The notes under the pieces: model-generated | Database searches by the model: none | What the model saw: only the letters and a program-made list of their open reading frames with translations | What the model was told of the DNA's origin: nothing | In this document: positions 1 to 8,519 of the stretch, one piece after another | Position numbering within the stretch: the first letter of the stretch is position 1 | Layout of the letters: each line of letters starts with the position of its first letter | Made by a program: the position numbers and the translations under genes | Assembly: GCF_030161095.1 (NCBI RefSeq) | Contig: NZ_BSPP01000004.1 | Location: 642,711 to 706,710, forward strand | Reading direction: 5' to 3' | Source of the DNA: Cypionkella aquatica | Lineage (GTDB): Bacteria > Pseudomonadota > Alphaproteobacteria > Rhodobacterales > Rhodobacteraceae | Length of the DNA: 64,000 nucleotides

Positions 1-2
1 CA

Positions 3-1025
3 GAGCAGATCGCCGAAGTCGTCGAGCGTTGGACCGGGATTCCCGTCGCCAAAATGCTGGAAGGCGAGCGGGAAAAGCTGCTGAAGATGGAAGAGGAGTT
101 GGGTCGTCGCGTGATCGGCCAACAAGCCGCCGTCACCGCCGTCGCCAACGCCGTTCGCCGTGCCCGCGCTGGGCTGAACGACGAGGGGCGGCCTTTGGGC
201 AGCTTTCTCTTCCTCGGGCCAACCGGGGTAGGTAAGACCGAGCTGACCAAAGCCGTCGCCGAATATCTGTTCGACGACGACTCGGCGATGGTGCGGATTG
301 ATATGTCCGAATTCATGGAGAAACACGCGGTCAGCCGCCTGATCGGCGCGCCTCCGGGCTATGTGGGCTATGATGAAGGTGGCGTGCTGACCGAAGCCGT
401 CCGTCGCCGCCCTTATCAGGTGGTGCTGTTTGACGAGGTGGAAAAGGCCCACCCAGACGTGTTCAACGTGCTGCTTCAGGTGTTGGATGATGGCATGCTG
501 ACCGATGGTCAGGGCCGCACGGTAAGCTTCAAGCAGACGCTGATCATCCTGACCAGCAACCTTGGCGCGCGGGCTTTGTCCGAACTGCCCGAGGGGGCCG
601 ATCAGGGCGCTGCACGGGCGCAAGTGATGGAAGCGGTGCGGCAACACTTCCGCCCCGAGTTCCTGAACCGACTGGACGAGCAGATCATCTTCGACCGCCT
701 GAACCGCGCCGATATGACTGGCATCGTCGAGATCCAGTTGCGCAAGCTTGAGGCACGTCTGGCAGGGCGCAAGATTGGCCTTGATCTGGACCCCGAGGCG
801 CGTGCTTGGCTTGCGGATGAGGGCTACGATCCGGTGTTCGGCGCGCGCCCCCTGAAACGGGTCATCCAGAATCATCTGCAAAACCCGTTGGCCGAGATGA
901 TCTTGTCTGGCGATGTGCTGGACGGGGCTTTGATCAAGGTCAGCGCCGGGGCAGATGGGCTGATCATCGGCGACAGGGTGTCAGCCTCGCGCCGTGCGCG
1001 GCCACTGCAGGCGGTTGTGCATTAA
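3..1025 (+). CDS. clpB: ATP-dependent chaperone ClpB, C-terminal part (5' end outside window)
   Basis: Hsp100 disaggregase that pulls proteins out of aggregates together with DnaK/DnaJ in the cytoplasm. The reading frame is already open at base 3, so only about the last 340 residues are visible. They hold the whole second AAA+ module: Walker A GPTGVGKT near base 213, Walker B with [11 protein letters not shown], the sensor stretch ILTSNLGA, the arginine-finger region [11 protein letters not shown], and the C-terminal D2 small domain with [10 protein letters not shown]. The IGQQ lead-in and the run [10 protein letters not shown] just before it are typical of ClpB rather than ClpA or ClpC. The gene ends in a strong hairpin terminator. 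The start codon and N-terminal domain lie upstream and cannot be judged. Confidence 0.96.
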   Translation, partial: EQIAEVVERWTGIPVAKMLEGEREKLLKMEEELGRRVIGQQAAVTAVANAVRRARAGLNDEGRPLGSFLFLGPTGVGKTELTKAVAEYLFDDDSAMVRIDMSEFMEKHAVSRLIGAPPGYVGYDEGGVLTEAVRRRPYQVVLFDEVEKAHPDVFNVLLQVLDDGMLTDGQGRTVSFKQTLIILTSNLGARALSELPEGADQGAARAQVMEAVRQHFRPEFLNRLDEQIIFDRLNRADMTGIVEIQLRKLEARLAGRKIGLDLDPEARAWLADEGYDPVFGARPLKRVIQNHLQNPLAEMILSGDVLDGALIKVSAGADGLIIGDRVSASRRARPLQAVVH

Positions 1026-1047
1026 GCCGGATTGCCGAGAAAACCAT

Positions 1048-1078
1048 AGCCCGCCCTGATGTTCAGGGCGGGCTTTTT
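1048..1078 (+). terminator. Rho-independent terminator of clpB
   Basis: A perfect 12-bp stem AGCCCGCCCTGA / TCAGGGCGGGCT with a 3-base loop is followed by a run of T, 22 bases after the clpB stop codon. Confidence 0.93.
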
Positions 1079-1244
1079 GCTGCAAGCTTAACATACCCGA
1101 TGGCGTGGGATGGACCCGCGCTGCGCGCGCCCTTCGGGTAGATAGGTCCACCCATGGCAGCCACCCCCCCGCGGGGCGCGGGGACCCCCGGCAGCCAGCG
1201 CAGGCTATCCGCCTGCTTTAAGAGCCGCTGAGATGCGAAAAGGG

Positions 1245-1889
1245 CTAGAGCAGTCCGGTTGCGCCAAAATGTTTCGGGAAGAACGCCATTGCGGCGGCGT
1301 GGACGGTCTGAAGTGCCTCGGCCGGGGTATAGGGGTTGATGATCGAGCTAAGATCGACCCAGACGCCTTCGCATGTTACCCGCAGCACCCGTGCGATCAG
1401 GATTGGGTCGCCGTGATAGCCGCCTTGGCGCACGAGGTCGGCGCAGAGCTGTTCCAGCTTGTTGGTGTAAAGCTGCTCATTCTCGCCACAGCGATCTTGA
1501 TACAGCGGGCGTGATTGCGCCTCGCCCCAGAACGACAGCCATGCAGCGAGCCGGGTCGGCGTGCAGATCGCCGGTTCAAAATCAGCGCGCAGCATGGCGG
1601 CGAGCTGCTCTGCGGGGCTGGGGCCTGCCGCAGCCAAGGCAGAGGCCCAGTTCTGGCGGTATTCTTCGGACAGATAGCCAAGGGTTTCGGCCAAAAGTGC
1701 GTCTTTGGTCTTGAAATGAAAATTGACCAGACCGTGCGAGATCCCCGCCTTGCGCGCGACATCGGTCAGCGTGGTGCGGGCATAGCCTTGGGTGGCGACG
1801 ACCTCGATCGTCGCCTCGATCACCTGAGTGCGGCGGGTTTCGCGCGACAATTTGCGCGGCGGCGGAATGGTCGGGGCAAGATGGCTCAT
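1245..1889 (-). CDS. TetR/BetI-like transcriptional regulator
   Basis: Predicted DNA-binding repressor of 214 residues, the normal TetR length. Residues about 18-65 form the TetR helix-turn-helix (TTLTDVARKAGISHGLVNFHF). The ligand-binding half has the LAAWLSFWGEAQSRPLY stretch typical of BetI-type regulators that answer to choline-like compounds. It is transcribed divergently from the Rieske oxygenase at 1968. The 78-bp gap contains an imperfect inverted repeat (TTCTGA at 1934-1939, TCAGAA at 1952-1957) that could be its operator. From position, it probably controls the oxygenase/ABC-transporter cluster downstream. The BetI resemblance hints at a quaternary or methylated amine ligand, but that is inference. 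Confidence 0.9.
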   Translation of the reverse strand: MSHLAPTIPPPRKLSRETRRTQVIEATIEVVATQGYARTTLTDVARKAGISHGLVNFHFKTKDALLAETLGYLSEEYRQNWASALAAAGPSPAEQLAAMLRADFEPAICTPTRLAAWLSFWGEAQSRPLYQDRCGENEQLYTNKLEQLCADLVRQGGYHGDPILIARVLRVTCEGVWVDLSSIINPYTPAEALQTVHAAAMAFFPKHFGATGLL

Positions 1890-1933
1890 GGCGCTTTCAT
1901 AGCTGAAATCGTGGCTTTGAGAAGTCTAACAGT

Positions 1934-1957
1934 TTCTGATTGACAGACCAGTCAGAA
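1934..1957. promoter_or_regulatory. Candidate operator between tetR and the Rieske gene
   Basis: Dyad TTCTGA - 12 nt - TCAGAA in the short divergent intergenic region, overlapping a TTGACA hexamer at 1940-1945. Position and symmetry fit a TetR-family site; nothing else supports it. Confidence 0.35.
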
Positions 1958-1967
1958 TCTTGCGAGC

Positions 1968-3125
1968 ATGAGCAAACAGCAATGGTCTGCCATGACGCAA
2001 GTCTCGCCCCACGCCTCATCTCGACTGGAGTTCTGCCCGGCAACCCTGCCGGCGGCAGTTTACCACGACGCTGATTGGTATGCGCGCGAGAGTGCCACGG
2101 TGTTCGCGCAGAACTGGATTTGTGTGGGCCGGTTGGTGGACTTTGTGCCGGGCACGATGCGGCGGGTGCAGGTGGGTGCGGCAGATGTGATCGTCTGCCG
2201 GGGAGAGGGCAGCATTGCGGCCTATCACAACAGCTGTCGGCATCGCGGGTCTGAGCTTTGCCGGGATGCGGTTCAGCCAATGGGCAAGTTGATCCGTTGC
2301 CCCTATCACGCATTCGCCTATGCCGCCGTTGATGGGCGATTGGTGGCGACGGGCCATGCTGTTCCTACAGCGGATTTTGACCGGGCAACGCATGGCTTGT
2401 TGGCGGTGGCATCGCAGGTTTGGGCCGGTTTCTTGTTTCTGAATACTGCGCAGGCCCCGGGTGATCTGGTCGCGGATGTGGATCTGGCCGTGCTGGATCA
2501 TTGGCCGATGCAGGATCTTGTGACGGGCCATGTCTGGAAGGCAGAAATTGCCTGTAACTGGAAGGTGTTCTGGGAGAATTACTCAGAATGTCTGCATTGC
2601 CCGGGAATTCACCCAGAACTCTGCGACCGCGTGCCGATTTACGGGCAGGGGATCATGGCAGCGTCCGAGGCGTTGCATTGGGATGGCGCGCAGCCTGCGG
2701 GCAATCTGAAGCCGGGGGCGGCAAGCTGGACCCCCAGCGGCGCGGCTTGCGGGCCAGAATTCGCCGGGCTGACCGAGGCTGAACGCGCGGCGGGGTATCA
2801 CTTCGTCACCTTCTGGCCGACGGCCTATGTGGTCGCGCATGTCGATCATGTGCGCTCGGTGCGGATCGTGCCGCTGGGGCCGTTGCGCACTGCGCTGGTG
2901 GTGGAATGGCATTTCTCGCCCGAAACCTTGGCCCAGCCGGGGTTTGATGCGGCAGAGGTCGCCGCATTTGCCAAGATCGTGCTGGGTCAGGATGGCGACG
3001 CGGCAGAGATGAACCAGCGCGGGCTGATGTCCCCCGCCTATCGCGGCGGCACGTTGATGCCCGAAGAATATGAGATTCACCGCTTTCACCAATGGCTTAC
3101 ACAAGAGATGGAGGTCACAAGATGA
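1968..3125 (+). CDS. Rieske [2Fe-2S] mononuclear non-heme iron oxygenase, alpha subunit (1)
   Basis: Oxygenase component that would hydroxylate or N-demethylate a small substrate using electrons from a reductase. The N-terminal Rieske domain carries C90-x-H92 and C111-x2-H114. The catalytic domain has N204, E207 and the iron ligands H210 and H215 in the segment ENYSECLHCPGIHPEL. This segment resembles the GbcA/stachydrine-demethylase group of Rieske enzymes that act on methylated amines, in keeping with the BetI-like regulator next door. It is 385 residues, full length for the family. No clear Shine-Dalgarno precedes 1968; an in-frame ATG at 1992 is an alternative start. The stop overlaps the next start as ATGA, implying translational coupling. 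No reductase gene is present nearby. Confidence 0.9.
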   Translation: MSKQQWSAMTQVSPHASSRLEFCPATLPAAVYHDADWYARESATVFAQNWICVGRLVDFVPGTMRRVQVGAADVIVCRGEGSIAAYHNSCRHRGSELCRDAVQPMGKLIRCPYHAFAYAAVDGRLVATGHAVPTADFDRATHGLLAVASQVWAGFLFLNTAQAPGDLVADVDLAVLDHWPMQDLVTGHVWKAEIACNWKVFWENYSECLHCPGIHPELCDRVPIYGQGIMAASEALHWDGAQPAGNLKPGAASWTPSGAACGPEFAGLTEAERAAGYHFVTFWPTAYVVAHVDHVRSVRIVPLGPLRTALVVEWHFSPETLAQPGFDAAEVAAFAKIVLGQDGDAAEMNQRGLMSPAYRGGTLMPEEYEIHRFHQWLTQEMEVTR

Positions 3126-4339
3126 CCAAACATGACGCAGACAGCCTGACCATCCCGAATGATTGGGATCGCCGGGGGCTTCCGGCCTGGACTTATCATT
3201 CCGAAGCGATGTTCGCGTTGGAGCGTGACAATTTGTTCCTGACGCATTGGCAGGTGGTGGGGCATGTCAATGATGTGGCCAACCCCGGCGATTGGCTGGG
3301 CTTTGACCTTCAGGGTGAACGCGCTGTGGTGATGCGCGGCCAAGATGGCGTGGTGCGAGCGTTTCACAACCTGTGCCGCCATCGCGGCGCACGGGTGGTG
3401 AATGGTGAAAAGGGCCATTGCAAAGGGGCTTTGGTCTGCCCGTTTCATGGCTGGGTCTATAATCTCGATGGCTCTTTGCGCGGCGCAGCGCAGCCGAGCA
3501 GCTTCGGCGGGTTGGATCGGGCGCAGTTTGGCCTGAAACCGATCAAGATGGAGGTATTCCACGGCTTCATCTTCATCCGATTTTTCCCCGGCCCGCAGCC
3601 CTCGGTCGCCAAAATGCTTGCCCCCTATGCCGCCGATTTTGCGGGTTATCGCAGCGAGGGCGTGCAGCCACTGGATATGCCACATTGGGCGACCGAACTG
3701 CCGGTGAACTGGAAATCGGTGCGCGATGTCGATAACGAAGGTTATCATGTGCCGATGGCCCATCCGGCGTTGCAGGATCTCTATGGCCGCACCTACCGCG
3801 ATCTGCATCTGGATGGCGGGCTGAATGTGTCGATTGGCAGCTTTGGCGATGCCCCGGCGCGGCGGTGGTCGGTGAAGATGTATCTGGCGATCACCGAGCG
3901 GCAAGACTGGCTGCCCGAACATCTGCAGACGGTCTGGACCTATTACGGGCTGTTCCCCAATGCTGTGTTCGCCTTCACGCCGGAATCGGTGCAGTTTTAT
4001 CAGGAAATCCCGATCTCTCCGGGTAAGACGCGGGTGACGGGGCGGATTTACCGGCAGCCGGTGGAATCGCGGCGCATGAAGGTGGCGCGCTATCTGGCCT
4101 ACCGCATTGACCGCGACACCTCGGCTGAAGACCAGCAACTGTCGATCTGGTCGAACGAGTCGATGCTGTCGACGGCATTTGAGGGCTTTCATCTGTCAGA
4201 CCTGGAATACGGGCTAAAGCGCCACCACGACAGTCTGCGCGCCTTGATGCCGGTGATGACTCTGCCCGCCGCCCCGCCTGAAGCGGAAATCGCGGCGCGC
4301 AATGAAGAATTGATTAGCCAAGCAAATGCACAGGGCTAA
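3122..4339 (+). CDS. Rieske [2Fe-2S] mononuclear non-heme iron oxygenase, alpha subunit (2)
   Basis: Second Rieske oxygenase, 405 residues, clearly diverged from the first. Rieske ligands are C85-x-H87 and C106-x2-H109. The catalytic iron site is D204-N205-E206-G-Y-H209-x4-H214. The start is set at ATG 3122 rather than an in-frame codon at 3092, because GGAGG at 3110-3114 sits at good distance and the ATGA overlap with the first oxygenase is typical of this operon. Two alpha-type subunits in a row suggest either consecutive oxidations or an alpha3/alpha3' complex; neither can be decided from sequence. The substrate is unknown. The context (BetI-like regulator, polyamine-type importer, amidohydrolase) suggests a nitrogenous compound. 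Confidence 0.9.
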   Translation: MTKHDADSLTIPNDWDRRGLPAWTYHSEAMFALERDNLFLTHWQVVGHVNDVANPGDWLGFDLQGERAVVMRGQDGVVRAFHNLCRHRGARVVNGEKGHCKGALVCPFHGWVYNLDGSLRGAAQPSSFGGLDRAQFGLKPIKMEVFHGFIFIRFFPGPQPSVAKMLAPYAADFAGYRSEGVQPLDMPHWATELPVNWKSVRDVDNEGYHVPMAHPALQDLYGRTYRDLHLDGGLNVSIGSFGDAPARRWSVKMYLAITERQDWLPEHLQTVWTYYGLFPNAVFAFTPESVQFYQEIPISPGKTRVTGRIYRQPVESRRMKVARYLAYRIDRDTSAEDQQLSIWSNESMLSTAFEGFHLSDLEYGLKRHHDSLRALMPVMTLPAAPPEAEIAARNEELISQANAQG

Positions 4340-4373
4340 CCTGCATGAAAACCAACACAACAGGGAGACGGCC

Positions 4374-5474
4374 ATGAAACTGACCCGACGCAGCGCGCTT
4401 GGTGTGATTGGCGGCACTTTGGCCGCGCCCTATGCCCGGCCCTCTTGGGCGCAGGCGGCCACGGTGAATGTCTACAACTGGTCGGATTACATTGGCGAAA
4501 CCACGCTGGCGGATTTTGAGGCCGAAACCGGCGTCGGTGTGGTCTATGACCTTTATGCTTCTGCCGAAGAAATGCAGGCCAAGATGCTGGCGGGCTCCAC
4601 CGGTTATGATGTGGTGCTGATGTCCAGCCTGAAACTGGCCAGCTTCATCACCGCCGGGGTCTATCAAAAGCCAGACCGCGCCAAGCTGCCGAACTGGAAA
4701 AACCTTGATCCGGCGATCCTGAAAATCGTTGAAGGCTTCGATCCCGGCAACCAATATGGCGTGCCCTATATGTGGGGCTCGGTCGGCTTCACATTCAACA
4801 TGGCGATGGTGAAAGAACGTCTGCCGGATGCCGATTTGTCCGATCTCGGCGTGCTGCTGAACCCGGAAAACGCAGCGAAACTGGCGGATTGCGGGATATC
4901 CTTGTTGGACAGCCCGACCGATTTTGGCTTCATGGTGCTCAGCTATCTGGGGCTGGATGCAAGTTCGGCACGAGAGCCGGAATACCGCAAAATGGCCGAT
5001 GCGGTCGCCCCGATCCGGCAATATGTCAGCACGTTTGATAACGCCAACTACCTGAACACCCTGCCGAATGGCGAGATTTGCGTGGCCAATACATGGTCAG
5101 GCGATTACGGCGTCGCCAAGACCCGCGCGAAAGAGGCGGGGATTGATATTGATCTGCAATATTTCGTCCCCAAAACTGGCGCGCCAGCTTGGTTTGACAA
5201 TTGGTGCATCCCCGCAGATGCGCCGAATGTCGAAGGCGCGCATAAGTTCCTTGATTACATGCTGCGCCCCGAAGTGATTGCTGCCTGCACCGATTTTACC
5301 GGCTATGCGAATGCCAACAGCGCGGCCACGGCCTTGGTGGACCCGGCGATCACCGCGGACCCAGCGGTTTACCCGGATGCCGAAACCATGAGCCGCCTGT
5401 ATACCCCCGCGCCGCAATCCGAAGAACAAGACCGCGAAATCACCCGGATCTGGGCCGAGATCAAGGCAGGTTAA
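4374..5474 (+). CDS. Polyamine-type (PotD/PotF-like) ABC transporter substrate-binding protein
   Basis: Periplasmic binding protein of 366 residues for a spermidine/putrescine-class importer. It begins with a signal sequence carrying a twin arginine (KLTRRSALGVIGGTLAAP, cleavage after SWAQA). The mature part starts with the VNVYNWSDYIGETTLADFE pattern seen in PotD/PotF proteins. The start at 4374 is chosen because GGGAGA lies 7 bases upstream; the upstream in-frame ATG at 4326 would bury the signal peptide. It is the first gene of the transporter block, followed 1 bp later by the ATPase. Ligand specificity cannot be read from sequence; it may be the substrate of the Rieske enzymes. Confidence 0.9.
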   Translation: MKLTRRSALGVIGGTLAAPYARPSWAQAATVNVYNWSDYIGETTLADFEAETGVGVVYDLYASAEEMQAKMLAGSTGYDVVLMSSLKLASFITAGVYQKPDRAKLPNWKNLDPAILKIVEGFDPGNQYGVPYMWGSVGFTFNMAMVKERLPDADLSDLGVLLNPENAAKLADCGISLLDSPTDFGFMVLSYLGLDASSAREPEYRKMADAVAPIRQYVSTFDNANYLNTLPNGEICVANTWSGDYGVAKTRAKEAGIDIDLQYFVPKTGAPAWFDNWCIPADAPNVEGAHKFLDYMLRPEVIAACTDFTGYANANSAATALVDPAITADPAVYPDAETMSRLYTPAPQSEEQDREITRIWAEIKAG

Positions 5475-5475
5475 G

Positions 5476-6564
5476 GTGGCTGATCCGTTCATCCGTATCG
5501 AGGGCGTGTCAAAGAAATTCGGCACCTTTCAGGCCGTGCAAGACGTTTCCCTGACCGTGGCGCAGGGCGAGATTTTCTCGCTTTTGGGTGGGTCGGGCTG
5601 TGGCAAAACCACCTTGCTGCGGATGCTGGCGGGGTTTGAAGAACCGACCGAGGGGCGCATTTTCATCGACGGGCAGGATATGGCCGGGGTGCCGCCGTGG
5701 CAGCGCCCGGTGCATATGATGTTCCAAAGCTACGCCCTGTTCCCGCATATGAGCGTTGAGAAAAACGTAGGCTACGGGCTGAAGCACGAGGATATGACGG
5801 CGGCCGCGCGCAAAGCCCGCGTGGCCGAGATGCTGGAGCTGGTGCAGCTTTCGCCATTTGGCCACCGCAAACCGCATCAGATTTCTGGCGGTCAGCGGCA
5901 ACGGGTGGCCTTGGCACGGGCGTTGGCGCGGCAACCGAAACTGCTGCTGCTGGATGAACCCTTGGCCGCTTTGGACAAGAAACTGCGCGAGCATACCCAG
6001 TTTGAGTTGATGTCGATTCAAGAGCGCACAGGCGTGACTTTCATCGTCGTGACCCATGATCAGGAAGAAGCGATGACGCTTTCGGACCGGATCGCGGTGA
6101 TGGACAAGGGCCGCGTCAAGCAAGTTGGCGCGCCGACCGAAATTTACGAATACCCGAACTCACGCTTTGTGGCGGGATTTATCGGCTCTATCACCGCGTT
6201 TCCGGGGCGGGTGTCGGCTCTGGCGGGCGATATGGCAACCGTGCAGGTCGCGGCATTTCAAGCGGCAGTGCAGGCCCGCGCCGTGCCGGGGCTGACGGTC
6301 GGCCAAGAGGTGACTTTAGCGGTGCGCCCCGAGAAACTGGTCATCAGTCAGGCGCGGCCAGAGGCTGAGAATGTCATCGAGGGGCAGGTCAAGGATTTGG
6401 CCTATTTCGGCAAGGATAGTCTCTATCGCATCACTTTGCCCTCGGGCGATCTGATCTCGGTCCACTCTGTCAACGCCGGGCGCTCTGCAGGTGGGCGGCC
6501 TGATTGGGATGACAAGGTTTACCTCAGCTTCGCGCCCCCGGCCGCGATATTGCTGGTGGAATGA
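5476..6564 (+). CDS. Polyamine-type ABC transporter ATP-binding protein (PotA-like)
   Basis: Importer ATPase of 362 residues on the cytoplasmic face. Visible are Walker A GGSGCGKTT (about residues 37-45), the Q-loop in MMFQSYALFPH, signature ISGGQRQRVALARAL, Walker B LLLLDEPLAALD and the H-loop in VVTHDQEEAM. The C-terminal third is a TOBE/MOI regulatory domain (VRPEKL). All catalytic residues are intact. The start is GTG 5476, one base after the binding-protein stop. The 3' end overlaps the first permease by 4 bp. Confidence 0.93.
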   Translation: MADPFIRIEGVSKKFGTFQAVQDVSLTVAQGEIFSLLGGSGCGKTTLLRMLAGFEEPTEGRIFIDGQDMAGVPPWQRPVHMMFQSYALFPHMSVEKNVGYGLKHEDMTAAARKARVAEMLELVQLSPFGHRKPHQISGGQRQRVALARALARQPKLLLLDEPLAALDKKLREHTQFELMSIQERTGVTFIVVTHDQEEAMTLSDRIAVMDKGRVKQVGAPTEIYEYPNSRFVAGFIGSITAFPGRVSALAGDMATVQVAAFQAAVQARAVPGLTVGQEVTLAVRPEKLVISQARPEAENVIEGQVKDLAYFGKDSLYRITLPSGDLISVHSVNAGRSAGGRPDWDDKVYLSFAPPAAILLVE

Positions 6565-7481
6565 TGCGCAACCGGATCGCCACTTGGCTGCAGGGGCGCG
6601 GCTATCGCGGGGTGATCATCGGGTTGCCCTATATCTGGCTGCTGCTGTTCTTCTTCATCCCGTTTCTGCTGGTGCTGGCAATCTCTTTCGGCACCCGCAC
6701 CCCCACCGCGCCGCCCTTTGGCTATGGCGGCGAGCATCCGTGGATCAGCTTTGTCGGCTATTCGCGACTGTTCCACGACGATCTGTATATCCGGGCGTTT
6801 CTGGTATCCCTCAGCAATGCAGCCACGGCGACGGTGCTCTGCCTTCTGCTCGGCTATCCGATGTCACTGGCGCTGACGCGGGTTTCGTCCAGTTGGCGGA
6901 ATATCTTGCTGATGCTGGTGATTTTGCCGTTCTGGACCTCGTTCCTGCTGCGGGTCTATGCGTGGATGGGGCTGATGGGCAAGAACTCTTGGTTCAACGC
7001 CTTGCTGACCGACGCCTATAATCTGCTGACCCCCGCGGCGTGGCATCTGAACAATATCCCGATGATGCACAGCAATTTCGCGGTGGTTCTGGTGATGGTC
7101 TACACCTACCTGCCGTTTATGATCCTGCCGCTCTATGCCAACCTCGAACGGCTCGATCCGGTGCTGGACGAGGCCGCGATGGACCTTGGCTCGCGCCCGT
7201 TCCGGGTGTTTTTGGACGTGACCCTGCCGCAATCCGTGCCGGGGATTATCGCAGGCGCGATGCTGGTGTTCATCCCAGCGGCGGGCGAGTTGGTGATCCC
7301 GACACTGGTGGGCGATGCCTCCAGCCCGATGATCGGCCGGGTGATCGCGGATGAGTTTTCCTCGGCCTCAGATTGGCCGATGGCGGCTTCGGTGGCGATT
7401 GCTTTGCTGCTGCTGATGGTAGGGCCGATGATGCTGTACACGCATTACCAATCAAAAGCCGAAGCAGGGGACGAGCCATGA
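6561..7481 (+). CDS. Polyamine-type ABC transporter permease (PotB-like)
   Basis: Inner-membrane permease of 306 residues with about six hydrophobic segments. The EAA loop is visible as EAAMDLGSRPFRVFLDVTLP, the contact site for the ATPase. The N-terminal segment IIGLPYIWLLLFFFIPFLLV and the GYPMSLAL stretch are typical of PotB/PotH. It overlaps the ATPase gene upstream and the second permease downstream by 4 bp each, so all four transporter genes are probably co-translated. Confidence 0.92.
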   Translation: MMRNRIATWLQGRGYRGVIIGLPYIWLLLFFFIPFLLVLAISFGTRTPTAPPFGYGGEHPWISFVGYSRLFHDDLYIRAFLVSLSNAATATVLCLLLGYPMSLALTRVSSSWRNILLMLVILPFWTSFLLRVYAWMGLMGKNSWFNALLTDAYNLLTPAAWHLNNIPMMHSNFAVVLVMVYTYLPFMILPLYANLERLDPVLDEAAMDLGSRPFRVFLDVTLPQSVPGIIAGAMLVFIPAAGELVIPTLVGDASSPMIGRVIADEFSSASDWPMAASVAIALLLLMVGPMMLYTHYQSKAEAGDEP

Positions 7482-8317
7482 GACGCCGCCCGATCTTCCT
7501 GATCACCGTGATGTGCTTTGGCTTTGCGTTCTTCTACATCCCGATCCTGTCGATGATGGTCTATTCCTTCAACGGATCACGGTTGGCAACGGTCTGGGGC
7601 GGGTTTTCGACCAAATGGTATGTCTCGCTGCTGTCCAACAAACAGGTCGGCGCGGCCTTGCTGCTATCGTTGAAAATCGCGGTAGTCTCAGCCACAGCGG
7701 CGACAATCCTTGGCACGATGGCGGGGATCACCCTCGCCCGCTTTCGGCGCTTCAAGGGCCGCACGTTATTCTCGGGCCTCGTCACCGCCCCGCTTATCAT
7801 GCCAGAGGTGATCACCGGAATTTCCTCGCTGATGCTGTTCATCCTGATGGCGAAATTTCTCGGCTGGCCATCCTCGCGCGGCTTCACCACGGTCACCTTG
7901 GCACATATCACCTTCTCGATGGTCTTCGTCACCACGATCATCCAATCGCGCATGCTGCAAGCCGACCGAGCCATCGAAGAAGCCGCGATGGATCTGGGGT
8001 CAAAACCTTGGGCGGTTCTGTTTGACATCACGCTTCCTGTGATCTTTCCGGCGATCCTGTCGGGGTGGCTGCTGGCCTTCACGATCAGCCTTGATGATGT
8101 GGTGATCACCTCGTTCACCACCGGTCCGGGCAACACCACCTTGCCGCTGTTGATCTGGTCAAAGGTCAAGCTGGGGGTGACACCGGATATCAATGCTTTG
8201 GCGACGCTGACGGTGCTGGTGGTGGGCGCAGGCGTGGCTTTGGCGGGTTATCTGCTGAACCGTTCTGAAAAGCGCCGTGATGCCGATGCAAGGCTGGCTT
8301 ATCGTGACAATGACTGA
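7478..8317 (+). CDS. Polyamine-type ABC transporter permease (PotC-like)
   Basis: Second importer permease, 279 residues and six predicted membrane segments. The EAA loop is EEAAMDLGSKPWAVLFDITLP. FIYIPILSMMVYSFN-type and SLDDVVITSF segments match the PotC/PotI family. The ATG at 7478 overlaps the previous stop (ATGA); the longer frame back to 7373 would lie inside the first permease and is rejected. It completes a standard four-part polyamine-type importer. Confidence 0.92.
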   Translation: MRRRPIFLITVMCFGFAFFYIPILSMMVYSFNGSRLATVWGGFSTKWYVSLLSNKQVGAALLLSLKIAVVSATAATILGTMAGITLARFRRFKGRTLFSGLVTAPLIMPEVITGISSLMLFILMAKFLGWPSSRGFTTVTLAHITFSMVFVTTIIQSRMLQADRAIEEAAMDLGSKPWAVLFDITLPVIFPAILSGWLLAFTISLDDVVITSFTTGPGNTTLPLLIWSKVKLGVTPDINALATLTVLVVGAGVALAGYLLNRSEKRRDADARLAYRDND

Positions 8318-8519
8318 GGGCGATGAAAAGATGCTGGGCGTCAACATTCCGCTGGGCCTGCCCGGATCGGGGCGGCAGCGCTACGCGGCGGCGATGACCC
8401 TGTATCAAGCCGGGACACTTTCCGAGGCGGCGTTAGAAGCGTATCGGATTTGCTCGCCGCTAGACCATCAAGACCCGGCTCCACTGCTGGCCGTTGTGGC
8501 GCAGGGGAGACGGCCATGA
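8310..8519 (+). CDS. Small conserved-looking protein of unknown function, between permease and amidohydrolase
   Basis: A 69-codon ORF (62 codons if ATG 8331 is used) overlapping the permease stop at its 5' end and the amidohydrolase start at its 3' end as ATGA. It encodes a soluble, mostly helical protein (GSGRQRYAAAMTLYQAGTLS ... YRICSPLDHQDPAPLLAVVA) without membrane segment, signal peptide or metal motif. Tight overlap on both sides and the absence of a competing frame argue for a real gene. I do not recognise a family. The start is uncertain because neither ATG has a strong ribosome site. Confidence 0.6.
   Translation: MTEGDEKMLGVNIPLGLPGSGRQRYAAAMTLYQAGTLSEAALEAYRICSPLDHQDPAPLLAVVAQGRRP

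Noticed and set aside
3086..4192. 368-codon open frame opposite the second Rieske gene
   Set aside because: The Rieske and iron-site motifs prove the plus-strand frame; the other is a GC-bias artefact.
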